From NCBI RefSeq assembly GCF_012972675.1, contig NZ_JABCRE010000002.1, forward strand, positions 1,167,001-1,231,000: a DNA stretch of 64,000 bases. The letters run 5' to 3'. This DNA is from Pontixanthobacter rizhaonensis. GTDB lineage: Bacteria; Pseudomonadota; Alphaproteobacteria; Sphingomonadales; Sphingomonadaceae. The number at the start of each line of letters is the position of its first letter. Position 1 is the first letter of the stretch. Shown in pieces: positions 37,340 to 46,473 of this stretch. The position numbers were made by a program, and so were the translations under genes. The notes under the pieces were generated by a model, which worked only from the letters and a program-made list of their open reading frames with translations, had not been told where the DNA came from and searched no databases.

Positions 37340-38572
37340 TTAAACCAGAATCTCGGCGGCAGGACCGTGGCCAAGGAAGTTGGCTGGTGATGATGTCGCG
37401 CCATAAGCACCGGCACAAAACACAGCGACCAAATCACCTACATCTGCTCTGGGTAGCTCGGCATTATCTGCCAAACGATCGAGCGGGGTACATAGGCAGC
37501 CCACAATGTTGGCTATTTCTTCGGGCTCTGCATTAAATTTTGTAGCGATCGCAGCGGGATAGTTACGCCGCACGACTGTCCCGAAATTTCCCGATGCGGC
37601 CAATTGATGGTGCAATCCGCCATCTGTGACGAGGTAAATCACCCCGTGACTTTCCTTACGATCAACAATCTCAGCAAGATAAACGCCCGCTTCGCCGACC
37701 AAATGCCGGCCCAGCTCTATGCAAAAATACGTATTGGCCAAGTTGGCAGGCAAATTTGCCATACGCTTTTCCAACGCCGCACCGATGGCGGCAGTATCAA
37801 CCGGTTGATCACCGTGGAAATAGGGAATTCCGAAACCGCCGCCCATATTGAGCTTGGGAAGCGGCAAACCAATTTGTGTAGAGAGCTCATCTGCCAGGTC
37901 GAGGACATTGCCCTGTGCTTCAATCAATGCATCGGCACTCAATGCCTGGCTACCGGTAAAGATGTGCAGCCCGCTCCATTCCGCGCCAGACGCAATGATA
38001 TGCTTCGCCAATGCAGGAACGCGATCTTGGTCTATCCCGAATGGCTTAGCGCCGCCGCCCATTTTCATCCCTGAACCGCGCAGCTCGAAATCCGGGTTTA
38101 CCCGAATAGCTAACCGGGGCGTTACCCCCAGACGATCACCAATTGCCAAAGCCCGTCTGGCTTCATTTTCTGATTCGAGATTAAGGGTGACACCCGCAAT
38201 GATGGCAGCTTCCAATTCCGCATCACGTTTTCCCGGTCCAGCGAAGCTAATACGCACTGGATCAAGCCCGGCGTCTTGGGCCATTTTCAACTCACCGGCA
38301 GAGGCGATATCAAATCCATCGACCAGCCCGGCCATATGCTGCAGCACCGGCGCAAACGGGTTGGCTTTGATAGCGTAATTCAAATGAACATTGCCCGGCA
38401 AAGCCGCCCGTAGATCGGCCACACGTTGGGTCAAGTGACCCTTGGAATAGACAAAGGCAGGTGTTGCACCGGCCTTAGCCACCAGCTCACGCGCTGTCAG
38501 ACCGCCGATGGCCAACTGCCCGTCTTTGGCATTGTATCCAGCGGGGATGGGGCCAAGAGGTTTTGCCTTCAT
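37340..38572 (-). CDS. PLP-dependent decarboxylase, exosortase A system-associated (TIGR03099 type)
   Basis: The 410-residue fold III enzyme belongs to the group of diaminopimelate/ornithine decarboxylases. PLP would bind Lys69 in YAIKANP. Other marks are IFTGSQ, the phosphate loop GGGFGIPY, ELGRH, the catalytic Cys in GCLCTPLD, and the GAYG near the end. The amino-acid substrate is unknown. It overlaps the acyl-CoA ligase gene by four bases (ATGA). True DAP decarboxylase (LysA) is the main alternative, but the shared operon with the ligase favours the exosortase-linked group. Confidence 0.9.
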   Translation of the reverse strand: MKAKPLGPIPAGYNAKDGQLAIGGLTARELVAKAGATPAFVYSKGHLTQRVADLRAALPGNVHLNYAIKANPFAPVLQHMAGLVDGFDIASAGELKMAQDAGLDPVRISFAGPGKRDAELEAAIIAGVTLNLESENEARRALAIGDRLGVTPRLAIRVNPDFELRGSGMKMGGGAKPFGIDQDRVPALAKHIIASGAEWSGLHIFTGSQALSADALIEAQGNVLDLADELSTQIGLPLPKLNMGGGFGIPYFHGDQPVDTAAIGAALEKRMANLPANLANTYFCIELGRHLVGEAGVYLAEIVDRKESHGVIYLVTDGGLHHQLAASGNFGTVVRRNYPAAIATKFNAEPEEIANIVGCLCTPLDRLADNAELPRADVGDLVAVFCAGAYGATSSPANFLGHGPAAEILV

Positions 38573-40131
38573 TGCTTTGCCTCTACCATATTTTTCGTCT
38601 CAACTTCTTGCTGGATCTGTTTGCCGATAGTCGTGCGGTCCAATTTGCCATTCGGATTGGTCGGCATTGTATCCCGCCAGTGGATGGCGTGCGGCTGCAT
38701 GAAATTGGGTAGCTCTTTGGCCAGCGCTTTGGGCAGATGCAATTCGGCCTCATCGCTGCCCGCTGCGGCGCGTACGACCAGATGGATCGCGTGACCCAAT
38801 CGCGGGTCGGGAACGCCCAATGCCACTGCTTCGGCCACCAGCCCGGTAGCAACCGCTGCCTCTTCAATATCTTGCGGGCTAATGCGGTTACCGGCGCTTT
38901 TGATCATCGAATCGCGCCGGCCAACGAAATATAAAAGTCCGTCTGCATCCCGTTTGACGCGGTCCCCAGACCATACCGCCATGCCGCCGTACCGTGACCC
39001 TTCTGGCGCGGCCTTGAATCGTTCTGCGGTACGTTTGGCATCCTGCCAATAACCTTGAGCCACCAGCGGGCCGCAATGGACTAGCTCACCTTCTTCATCC
39101 GGTGCCGTGATCGCGCCCTGATCGTTAATCACCATTATCTCAGCGAATGGTATCGCAGTGCCCATCGAAGTCGGGTGGCTTTCGGCCAATTGCGGCTTGA
39201 GATAGGTCGATCGGAATGCCTCGGTCAGGCCATACATCGGGAAAAGGTCCGCTTCGGGAAAAATATCGCGAAGATTGCCAACCAATTCTTCAGTCAACGC
39301 GCCGCCACTATTCGTCAATCTGCGCAAAGGTTTGACCGATTCCGCAGGCCACTCAAGCTCGGTCAATTGCACCCATAAAGGCGGCACCGCCGCCAACGTG
39401 GTAATACCGTATTTTTGGCAAGCCCGGACGACATCCTTGGCGAACAGATAATCGAGCGGAACAACGCTGCCACCTGCATACCAAGTGCTAAGCAGTTGGT
39501 TTTGCCCGTAATCAAAAGATAGTGGCAAGACCCCCAAAGTCACATCACCCGCTGCCATCCCTAGATAATGAGCCACGCTAACCGCACCAAGCCAGAGATT
39601 GGCATGGCTCAACATAACCCCTTTCGGGCGTCCGGTAGAGCCGCTGGTGTAAAGGATGGCACATAAATCATTCGGATCGTTTGAAGAAATTCCAAGAGGC
39701 GCTTCAATCTCGGCCAGAGAACCGAGTATCAAATCTTCATCAATGCACTCTACGCCGACCGGAATATCCTCCGCATCCAAAGTGGCCAGCCGCGCCTTGG
39801 TCCCCAGTAGCAATGATGCGCCGCTATCCGCCAATATATGCGCAACTTGGCCGTGTTTGAGCAATGGATTGATCGGTACATGGACCAGCCCCGCGCGCGC
39901 AGCAGCAAGCGGCATCAAACACGTCAGTTCATTTTTTGCGGCCCATGTCGCAACCCGGGCACCATTCTGCGGCAGCCGATCTCTTAACCAGCCACTAAGA
40001 CGACTGACACGGTCCTTTAAGTCCTTGTAGCTAAAGGTTCGGTCACGCAAAACCAACGCTGGGCTATCATCATGACCACATTCAGTCAGATGATCGAGCG
40101 GTTTTGGTTCTGGATTTGGTAAGTCGGGCAT
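38569..40131 (-). CDS. Acyl-CoA ligase (AMP-forming), exosortase A system-associated (TIGR03098 type)
   Basis: The 520-residue adenylate-forming enzyme has the P-loop YTSGSTGRPKG at residues 161-171, a YGLTE motif, GDRVKRDADG, the hinge and the C-terminal NPNGKLDR, whose Lys completes adenylation. It activates a carboxylate as acyl-AMP and loads it on CoA or a carrier protein; the ACP encoded 1.1 kb away on the other strand is an obvious candidate acceptor. Its ATG is 28 bases from the divergent GNAT-type gene, so both may share a control region. Confidence 0.91.
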   Translation of the reverse strand: MPDLPNPEPKPLDHLTECGHDDSPALVLRDRTFSYKDLKDRVSRLSGWLRDRLPQNGARVATWAAKNELTCLMPLAAARAGLVHVPINPLLKHGQVAHILADSGASLLLGTKARLATLDAEDIPVGVECIDEDLILGSLAEIEAPLGISSNDPNDLCAILYTSGSTGRPKGVMLSHANLWLGAVSVAHYLGMAAGDVTLGVLPLSFDYGQNQLLSTWYAGGSVVPLDYLFAKDVVRACQKYGITTLAAVPPLWVQLTELEWPAESVKPLRRLTNSGGALTEELVGNLRDIFPEADLFPMYGLTEAFRSTYLKPQLAESHPTSMGTAIPFAEIMVINDQGAITAPDEEGELVHCGPLVAQGYWQDAKRTAERFKAAPEGSRYGGMAVWSGDRVKRDADGLLYFVGRRDSMIKSAGNRISPQDIEEAAVATGLVAEAVALGVPDPRLGHAIHLVVRAAAGSDEAELHLPKALAKELPNFMQPHAIHWRDTMPTNPNGKLDRTTIGKQIQQEVETKNMVEAKQ

Positions 40132-40159
40132 TCAGGCTCCGCAAAAGGAAGTGTAACCA

Positions 40160-41134
40160 TTGGTCAGCGTCAGCTATCACAACACAGTTAACGTCTTGCA
40201 AGGGATGAGTAAAAAACTCTCTCGTCCTGATAGCATTGCCGTGACCCCGTTCGACAAACCCGAATGGCTCGCATTGATTGCCGCCTCTGGCTGTGAACCA
40301 TTCATAGCCGTCGCTGCCAATGTTCAGGAAGCCGCGGCGCTACCGATGACGCGCGAAAACGGGCGGTTGGAACCCCTAGCCAACTGGTACAATTTCATTT
40401 GGCGGACATTGGGCTCTGCTGACCCCGCTATTATGCGTGAGCTGGCACAGGCGCTCAAATCGCAAACACACCGCGTCACTTTGTGGCCTATACCAGACGA
40501 AGATGGTTCGGCTTCTGCGTTAGAGGCGGCCTTTCATGCCGCGGGTTGGTCTGTGCGGAAAACAGCGTGCGATCATAATCACGTCCTCGAAGTAAATGGT
40601 CGCTGTTTTGCGGATTACTGGGCGACACGGTCAGGCAGGATGCGCACCACCTTGAAGCGTAAGGCGAAGAAAGTGGAAGTGGCCATCTACGATCACTTCG
40701 ATCCTGCGGCTTGGTCCGCCTATGAAGATATCTACCGCCAAAGCTGGAAGCCGGAAGAAGGCGACCCCGATATGCTCCGCGCCTTCGCTGAACAGGAAGG
40801 TAGGGCGGGCCGGATCAGGCTTGCAATCGCGACGCATGGAAACAATCCAGTTGCCGCTCAGTTTTGGACCGTCGAAAATGGCACCGCTTACATCCACAAG
40901 CTCGCCCATCTGGAAGAGCACAAGAACCTCTCTGCAGGTACCACATTGACCGCCGCGTTGTTCCAACGCGTAATTGATGATGACGCAGTCAGTCTGGTCG
41001 ATTTTGGCACGGGTAACGATGGCTATAAGCAAGATTGGATGGAACTTGACCGCCCGCGCTATCAGCTTGATTGCCTTGATCCGAAACAACTGAAGGCGTG
41101 GCCTGCGCTGCTAAAACGCACAATTCGCCCTTAA
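40160..41134 (+). CDS. GNAT/FemAB-like acyltransferase
   Basis: The 324-residue protein has a C-terminal GNAT-type domain (about 160-300): SGRMRTTLKRKAKKVE, AAQFWTVENGTAYIHKLAH, GTTLTAALFQR and LVDFGTGNDGYKQDWM. This pattern is shared with BcsL/CelD and FemAB-type transferases. The N-terminal half is a degenerate copy of the same fold. The acyl donor may be the ACP encoded next. The chosen start is a TTG with AGGAAG ten bases upstream; an ATG 15 codons later is possible but lacks a spaced site. It is divergent from the ligase gene. Confidence 0.78.
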   Translation: MVSVSYHNTVNVLQGMSKKLSRPDSIAVTPFDKPEWLALIAASGCEPFIAVAANVQEAAALPMTRENGRLEPLANWYNFIWRTLGSADPAIMRELAQALKSQTHRVTLWPIPDEDGSASALEAAFHAAGWSVRKTACDHNHVLEVNGRCFADYWATRSGRMRTTLKRKAKKVEVAIYDHFDPAAWSAYEDIYRQSWKPEEGDPDMLRAFAEQEGRAGRIRLAIATHGNNPVAAQFWTVENGTAYIHKLAHLEEHKNLSAGTTLTAALFQRVIDDDAVSLVDFGTGNDGYKQDWMELDRPRYQLDCLDPKQLKAWPALLKRTIRP

Positions 41135-41202
41135 ACCGCCGGGTTGCGTCATTTCTGCGGCAAAGCTAAGGGCGGCGCCACAGTTCAGGGGAATACAAAC
41201 AA

Positions 41203-41529
41203 ATGAACGGGAAGCGCGTGACAGAAGCACCTGAAAACGCAGAGCGCAAGAGCGGCCTTGCCCCTTCGCGCCAGGCCATCGATACCCAACTCCGCTCGAT
41301 CTTGTGCGATGTGCTTGGTCTAGATGCTGACGATGTCGAGACGTTTGATGGCGACACAGGCCTTTTCGGGCATTTGCCAGAGCTTGATTCCATGGCCGTG
41401 GCCGGTCTTCTGACTGAAATGGAAGACCGGATGGACATCATTATCGATGATGATGATGTGGACGGTGAGATGCTAGAGACGTTCGGCGGGCTATTGGCCT
41501 TTGCTGAAGCCAAAGCCATTGAAGGCTGA
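41203..41529 (+). CDS. Acyl carrier protein
   Basis: The 108-residue protein has a carrier domain from about residue 26. The phosphopantetheine attachment site is Ser63 in LPELDSMAVAGLL (DSM in place of the usual DSL). The domain is acidic, with an Asp-rich stretch IIIDDDDVDGE after the site. The first 25 residues are polar and charged. A dedicated carrier protein next to a ligase and two hydrolases suggests covalently tethered intermediates. AGGGG lies upstream of the ATG. It starts an operon with the two hydrolases, two bases before the next ATG. Confidence 0.9.
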   Translation: MNGKRVTEAPENAERKSGLAPSRQAIDTQLRSILCDVLGLDADDVETFDGDTGLFGHLPELDSMAVAGLLTEMEDRMDIIIDDDDVDGEMLETFGGLLAFAEAKAIEG

Positions 41530-41531
41530 TC

Positions 41532-42218
41532 ATGCGCAGCTTCACCTACTGGACCGCGCCTTTGCCGGGCGGCGGAACCTCTGAGGAAACTGCGCTTACC
41601 TTCGATCAGGATCGTGAATGTCGCCTGTTGGTGCTGCCAAGCCTGTTCGACGAGGCAAACAAACTTCGCCGCCAAACGGTAGAAGTGATGCACCGGCTGG
41701 ATCTGTCCGGCATTGATAGCATCCTGCCTGACCTGCCCGGCTGCAATGATAGCCCCCAGCCTAGTGGTACGCAAACCTTGGAAGACTGGCGATTTGCAGC
41801 CGAAACAGCAGCACTCCATTTTAAAGCAACCCATCTGCTAACCATCCGCTGCGGCGCATTGCTTGCCCCCGATGATTTGCCAGGTTGGCGATATGCCCCC
41901 GTCAATGGGCGCAGCATCGTGCGATCTATGATCCGCGCGCGCACGATTGCCGCTAAAGAAGCTGGTGCTGACGAGAGCTCCTCAGAGCTGGAAAAAATCG
42001 CCAGGCAGCAAGGCATAGAACTGGCTGGCTGGGGCATTGGCAAAGATCTTTTTGCGTCGCTGTATGATGCTAAAATCCCCGAAAACGACATGTTGATCGA
42101 CATAGAACAAGGTATTGTGGGCGGCCCCGGACTATGGATGCGCGCCGAACCGGATGAAGACCCGGAACAAGCAGATGCTTTGGCAGCCATCATCGCAATT
42201 GGCTTGGCAGATCAATGA
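41532..42218 (+). CDS. Alpha/beta hydrolase-like protein (exosortase A 'hydrolase 2' type), nucleophile absent
   Basis: The 228-residue protein has the start and spacing of an alpha/beta hydrolase (LLVLPSLFDEANKLRRQ, DLPGCNDSP), but the position of the nucleophile elbow reads IRCGALLA with no GxSxG. No obvious acid-His pair is seen at the end. It may therefore be non-catalytic or use Cys107. Similar proteins stand next to 'hydrolase 1' in sphingomonad exosortase A loci, which is the basis for the name. It overlaps hydrolase 1 by four bases (ATGA). Confidence 0.7.
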   Translation: MRSFTYWTAPLPGGGTSEETALTFDQDRECRLLVLPSLFDEANKLRRQTVEVMHRLDLSGIDSILPDLPGCNDSPQPSGTQTLEDWRFAAETAALHFKATHLLTIRCGALLAPDDLPGWRYAPVNGRSIVRSMIRARTIAAKEAGADESSSELEKIARQQGIELAGWGIGKDLFASLYDAKIPENDMLIDIEQGIVGGPGLWMRAEPDEDPEQADALAAIIAIGLADQ

Positions 42219-42991
42219 AACGTCTTAGTCTCACATTCGGATGCCAAGGACATCAGCTCGCTGGAACGCTGGATATGGCACCTGGCACAGTTGGCCTTTT
42301 GATCGTCAGCGGCGGCAATGAAATCCGCTCTGGAACATTCTCCGGACAGTCAAAATTGGCGGCTCGTATTGCCGCCGCAGGCTTTCCCGTTTTTCGATTC
42401 GACAGACGGGGTATAGGTGACAGCGACGGGGAAAATCGCGGCTTCCGCAATAGTCGCAAAGATATTGCAGCGGCCATCGAAGCCTTCAAGGCCCTCGCTC
42501 CTCAGTTGGAGCGCGTGATAGCCTTCGGCAATTGCGACGCAGCTAGTGCGCTTATGTTGTCAGAAGGCGACGATTTGGATGGGCTGATACTGTCCAACCC
42601 TTGGACGATCGAAGACGATTCGGATGACACCCCGCCACCCGCCGCAGTACGTTCACGCTACTTAGAAAAGCTGAAAAATCCCAAAGAGTTGTGGCGATTA
42701 ATTACAGGCGGTGTGAATCTCCGCAAGCTGGCGGCGGGTCTCAAGCAAGCCTCGACCACCCGTGATGAAATTACCGAGCTAGCCATCAATATGCGCGATG
42801 GGATCGCCCACTTTAACGGCCCTGTGCGCTTCTTGCTGGCGAGCACAGATCGAACCGCGCAAGCATTTGAAGCCAACTGGCCGTCTCAGGATGATCGCAT
42901 CTATCGCTGCAATGGCGCAAGCCATGCTTATGTCGAGCCCGAGGCGCGTGAGTGGCTGGAGCAGCAAATTTTGGAAGTGCTCAGAACATAA
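42215..42991 (+). CDS. Alpha/beta hydrolase, exosortase A system-associated (hydrolase 1, TIGR03100 type)
   Basis: The 258-residue protein has an alpha/beta hydrolase fold. GGNEIRSG forms the oxyanion region, and FDRRGIGDSDG lies on strand 4. The nucleophile elbow GNCDA has Cys107 in place of Ser, as in dienelactone hydrolase. A C-terminal His is in NGASHAY. A thioesterase-like release of ACP-bound product would suit the context; this is inference. It ends three bases before the convergent rRNA methyltransferase gene. Confidence 0.86.
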   Translation: MKRLSLTFGCQGHQLAGTLDMAPGTVGLLIVSGGNEIRSGTFSGQSKLAARIAAAGFPVFRFDRRGIGDSDGENRGFRNSRKDIAAAIEAFKALAPQLERVIAFGNCDAASALMLSEGDDLDGLILSNPWTIEDDSDDTPPPAAVRSRYLEKLKNPKELWRLITGGVNLRKLAAGLKQASTTRDEITELAINMRDGIAHFNGPVRFLLASTDRTAQAFEANWPSQDDRIYRCNGASHAYVEPEAREWLEQQILEVLRT

Positions 42992-42993
42992 GC

Positions 42994-44202
42994 CTATTCG
43001 GCCACATTCCGAACAAAAAGACTGGTCAACTCGACATGAGTTGACCAGCGGAATTGCCCAACTGCCCGCAATTTTTCCAAGCGATACCCACCATCAACCA
43101 GTTTCTTCGCGTCCCGCGCCCAACTGGACGGATTACAACTGACATAGACAACACGTTCAACGGTGCTTTGTGCTAGCAGGTCGACCTGATCCCGCGCACC
43201 GGCACGCGGCGGATCCAGCAACACCGCGCTAAACCTGTTCAATTCGTCCAATTGCAACGGGTTACGAAACAGATCACGGTGGATGGAATGCACTGGCTTG
43301 CGAAATATGCCTGCAGCCGATTTACAGGCGAAATGGGCGTCTCTGGCCGCTTCGGCTGCCAACACTTTCGTCTTTCCCGCCAATGCAAAAGCAAAGGTCC
43401 CTAGCCCGGAAAACAAATCTGCAACCGTTGCCGCTTCAGCCAGCCAGGCTCGCGCATCGTTGACCAGTATTTCTTCCCCATCAGAGGTCGCTTGCAAAAA
43501 CGCTCCGCTAGGGAAGGATACAGGGGTTCCCGATAGCGTAATCGTGGCAGGTTCAGGTTCCCACAAAGTCTCCGGTCCATAGCCCTGATCCAGTGTCAGC
43601 CGGGCCAAACCTAGCTCGCGCGCGAAGTCGAGAATACCCTCGGTCTGCTCCAGCCCTTCGATAGGTAAGTTTTTGAGCGAACAATCCACGCCCTGATCGA
43701 CTAAGGTCAGTTCGATATCGACAGCATATTTGCCGCGTCTTCTGGCGAGCAACTGTCTTAACGCAGTGATGGTATCAAACAGCTCAGGGGCCAGAATATG
43801 GCATTCGGTTAAACCGACCACTTTGTGGGATCCGCCCTCTCGAAAACCGATTAAGGGTTTCCCGCCGCTGCTAATGGCATGAAGCGTTGCCCTACGACGG
43901 CTCCGTGGCGGCGAAAGATGGGTTGGGAGCAGTTCACCTACCGCGATGCCCTGCCCTTCAGCAGCATTTGCCACACGCGAAGTGACAAAGTCAGCCAGTG
44001 ACTGCTCATCGGCATTTTGCAATTGGCACCCGCCGCACTTTCCGAAATGGCGACACGGCGCTTCAACATAGCGCGGGCCACGTTGCAGCGTTCCATCATC
44101 CTGCATGATATCGCCCGGGACGGCGCCCGCGACATGGCGGCCATCAGCAGTGATTCCGTCGCCCTTGGCGGCGATACGGAGTATTTCAGAAGCTTTACTC
44201 AT
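42994..44202 (-). CDS. 23S rRNA m5U methyltransferase-type enzyme (RlmD/TrmA family)
   Basis: The 402-residue SAM-dependent enzyme has an iron-sulfur cluster site at Cys50, Cys56, Cys59 (CRHFGKCGGC) with a fourth Cys in TECHIL. The SAM motif is ADLFSGLGTFAF, followed by DPPRAGARDQV and the catalytic YVSCNP. The N-terminal TRAM-like part is shortened to about 45 residues. RlmD and RlmC cannot be separated from sequence alone, nor a tRNA target excluded. It converges on hydrolase 1. Confidence 0.88.
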   Translation of the reverse strand: MSKASEILRIAAKGDGITADGRHVAGAVPGDIMQDDGTLQRGPRYVEAPCRHFGKCGGCQLQNADEQSLADFVTSRVANAAEGQGIAVGELLPTHLSPPRSRRRATLHAISSGGKPLIGFREGGSHKVVGLTECHILAPELFDTITALRQLLARRRGKYAVDIELTLVDQGVDCSLKNLPIEGLEQTEGILDFARELGLARLTLDQGYGPETLWEPEPATITLSGTPVSFPSGAFLQATSDGEEILVNDARAWLAEAATVADLFSGLGTFAFALAGKTKVLAAEAARDAHFACKSAAGIFRKPVHSIHRDLFRNPLQLDELNRFSAVLLDPPRAGARDQVDLLAQSTVERVVYVSCNPSSWARDAKKLVDGGYRLEKLRAVGQFRWSTHVELTSLFVRNVAE

Positions 44203-44252
44203 ACTGCCGCCGGTAAGCGTCAGTCACCGGTCATACAAGCCCTAGCAGAAGC

Positions 44253-44687
44253 CTATTCGCCTTCATCGGCCTGTGCTGGTGTGTCTTCTGGCGGCGCTTC
44301 TTGCGTTTCGGCAGGCGGAGTGTCGGTCTTTACGGCCGCTGGGAAACGATAACGGTCTGCGCCAATTGTGATGAGCAAAGTTCCATCCTCCAAAGCACGG
44401 CTGACTTGGTCAGCGCCATCGACTTCTACCAGGCCCCTGCCATCATCCAATTGCTGAAAGCGGCGAAAACCCCCGTCGGGATGCCGAATGGTGAGCAGCG
44501 TCTGGCCATCGACCTCTTCACGCTCGACCAGACAATCCGCACCAAACGTGCTGCCATCACCAAGCGCACATTCAATAGCTTCAGAGCCTTCTTCCGCCTG
44601 CGGTTGCTCCGCTGGTGGCTCAGAACACGCCGCCAGGACTAGAGACCCGGCGATCACAGAACCGAGAGTTACATTAGATATCCGCAT
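44253..44687 (-). CDS. Predicted lipoprotein of unknown function
   Basis: The 144-residue protein has a lipoprotein signal with LAAC (Cys21). A small middle domain holds two Cys ([13 protein letters not shown]) and strand-like segments ([26 protein letters not shown]). The last 25 residues are a Pro/Glu/Thr-rich tail. No family is recognised. Its start lies 14 bases inside the 3' end of ilvD, so it is translated from the same message. Confidence 0.7.
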   Translation of the reverse strand: MRISNVTLGSVIAGSLVLAACSEPPAEQPQAEEGSEAIECALGDGSTFGADCLVEREEVDGQTLLTIRHPDGGFRRFQQLDDGRGLVEVDGADQVSRALEDGTLLITIGADRYRFPAAVKTDTPPAETQEAPPEDTPAQADEGE

Positions 44688-46395
44688 AGACGTGCTTTTC
44701 TGCTTTTGCGCCTGGATGGGTCAGCGCGCCCTTGCTGGCCGGACCAACATTTTGGGCATAGCGCCACAATGCACCCGATTGGTAATCATTTTCGCGTGGT
44801 TCCCATTTGGCACGGCGAGCTTCTAAGGTTTGTTCATCGACCTGTAGATCGATTGTGCCAGCAACGGCGTCGATCGCGATGATGTCCCCGTCTTCCACCA
44901 GACCAATAGGGCCGCCTTCAGCCGCTTCTGGACCGACATGGCCAATGCAAAAACCGCGGGTAGCTCCGGAAAACCGTCCATCAGTAATCAACGCCACTTT
45001 TTCGCCCATCCCTTGGCCATATAATGCGGCAGTCGTCGATAGCATCTCTCGCATACCCGGGCCGCCTTTGGGTCCTTCATACCGGATAACCACAACGCTG
45101 CCCTCATGAATTTCTTTGTTACCAACGGCGGCAAAGGCATCTTCCTCGCAATCAAATACTTGCGCTGGACCGGTGAATTGCAGCCGATCCATGCCAGCCA
45201 CTTTCACAATCGCCCCCTCGGGTGCGAGAGAACCCTTCAGACCAACAACACCGCCGGTTGGCGTGATTGGGGCCTTGACGTCATAAATGACCTTCTGATC
45301 AGGGTTCCAGGTAATCTCTTCGATATTCTCGCCCAGAGTTTTACCGGTGACAGTCATCGGTTCGGGGTCGAGAAAACCTCCATCGAGCAGGGTTTTCATC
45401 AGCATGTAAACACCGCCGGCATCATGCATATCTCTCGCAACATACTGACCGCCGGGTTTGAGATCTGCGATGTAAGGCGTTGATTTGAATATCTCTGCCA
45501 CGTCGAACAAATCGAAATCGATACCGCATTCGCTCGCCATTGCAGGCAGATGCAGCGCGGCATTGGTGGAACCGCCAGTTGCGGCGACAACACGCGCGGC
45601 ATTCTCGAACGCGGCTTTGGTACAGATGTCGCGCGGCCGGATATTGTGTTCCAGCAAATACATGATTTGCTTACCCGCTCCGATGGCTACTTCCTCACGC
45701 GACCGATAGGGTGCTGGCGCCATATTACTGTTCGGCAAAGACAGGCCGATCGCCTCGCCCACACAGGCCATGGTATTGGCGGTAAATTGCCCGCCGCAGG
45801 CCCCGTGACCGGGGCAAGCGACCCGTTCCAGTGCTGTCAGATCTTTCAGCGGGCAATTACCAGCCGCGTGCTGCCCCACTGCCTCAAACACATCGACAAC
45901 GGTCACATCTTTATCATGGAACCGGCCCGGCAAGATCGATCCGCCATAGACGAAAATTGATGGAACGTTGAGCCGCACCATCGACATCATCATACCCGGC
46001 AGACTTTTGTCACAGCCAGCAAAACCGATCAGCGCGTCATAGCAATGGCCGCGGACAGAAAGCTCGACCGAATCTGCGATCACTTCCCGGCTGACGAGCG
46101 AGCTTTTCATGCCTTGATGGCCCATCGCGATACCATCTGTGACAGTAATCGTGTTAAACCGCCGCGGGGTACCGCCCGCTGCAATCACACCCTCGCGGCA
46201 GATATTGGCCTGCGCATCCAAGGCGGTGTTACAAGGCGCGCTATCATTTCCGGCAGAAGCAACCGCCACAAATGGCTGATTGATCTCTTCCTCCGTCATA
46301 CCCATCGCGTAATAGTATGAACGGTGCGGTGCGCGTTCTGGGCCAACCGAAACATGGCGGCTAGGCAATTTGGTTTTGTCGAATGTGTGAGTCAC
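44674..46395 (-). CDS. ilvD: Dihydroxy-acid dehydratase
   Basis: IlvD dehydrates 2,3-dihydroxy acids in valine, leucine and isoleucine synthesis using an iron-sulfur cluster. The 573-residue protein has the cluster and active-site segments GCDKSLPGM and [14 protein letters not shown], and the C-terminal [14 protein letters not shown]. The start is a GTG with GGAGGAA at the right distance. The gene stands alone, away from other ilv genes, and shares 14 bases with a downstream lipoprotein gene. Confidence 0.97.
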   Translation of the reverse strand: MTHTFDKTKLPSRHVSVGPERAPHRSYYYAMGMTEEEINQPFVAVASAGNDSAPCNTALDAQANICREGVIAAGGTPRRFNTITVTDGIAMGHQGMKSSLVSREVIADSVELSVRGHCYDALIGFAGCDKSLPGMMMSMVRLNVPSIFVYGGSILPGRFHDKDVTVVDVFEAVGQHAAGNCPLKDLTALERVACPGHGACGGQFTANTMACVGEAIGLSLPNSNMAPAPYRSREEVAIGAGKQIMYLLEHNIRPRDICTKAAFENAARVVAATGGSTNAALHLPAMASECGIDFDLFDVAEIFKSTPYIADLKPGGQYVARDMHDAGGVYMLMKTLLDGGFLDPEPMTVTGKTLGENIEEITWNPDQKVIYDVKAPITPTGGVVGLKGSLAPEGAIVKVAGMDRLQFTGPAQVFDCEEDAFAAVGNKEIHEGSVVVIRYEGPKGGPGMREMLSTTAALYGQGMGEKVALITDGRFSGATRGFCIGHVGPEAAEGGPIGLVEDGDIIAIDAVAGTIDLQVDEQTLEARRAKWEPRENDYQSGALWRYAQNVGPASKGALTHPGAKAEKHVYADI

Positions 46396-46473
46396 GCTGG
46401 TACTTCCTCCATCAGACGTCCGCTTTCGCTGGGATGGGACAGATTTACAAGACCAACCGATCTTTAGATGGCC

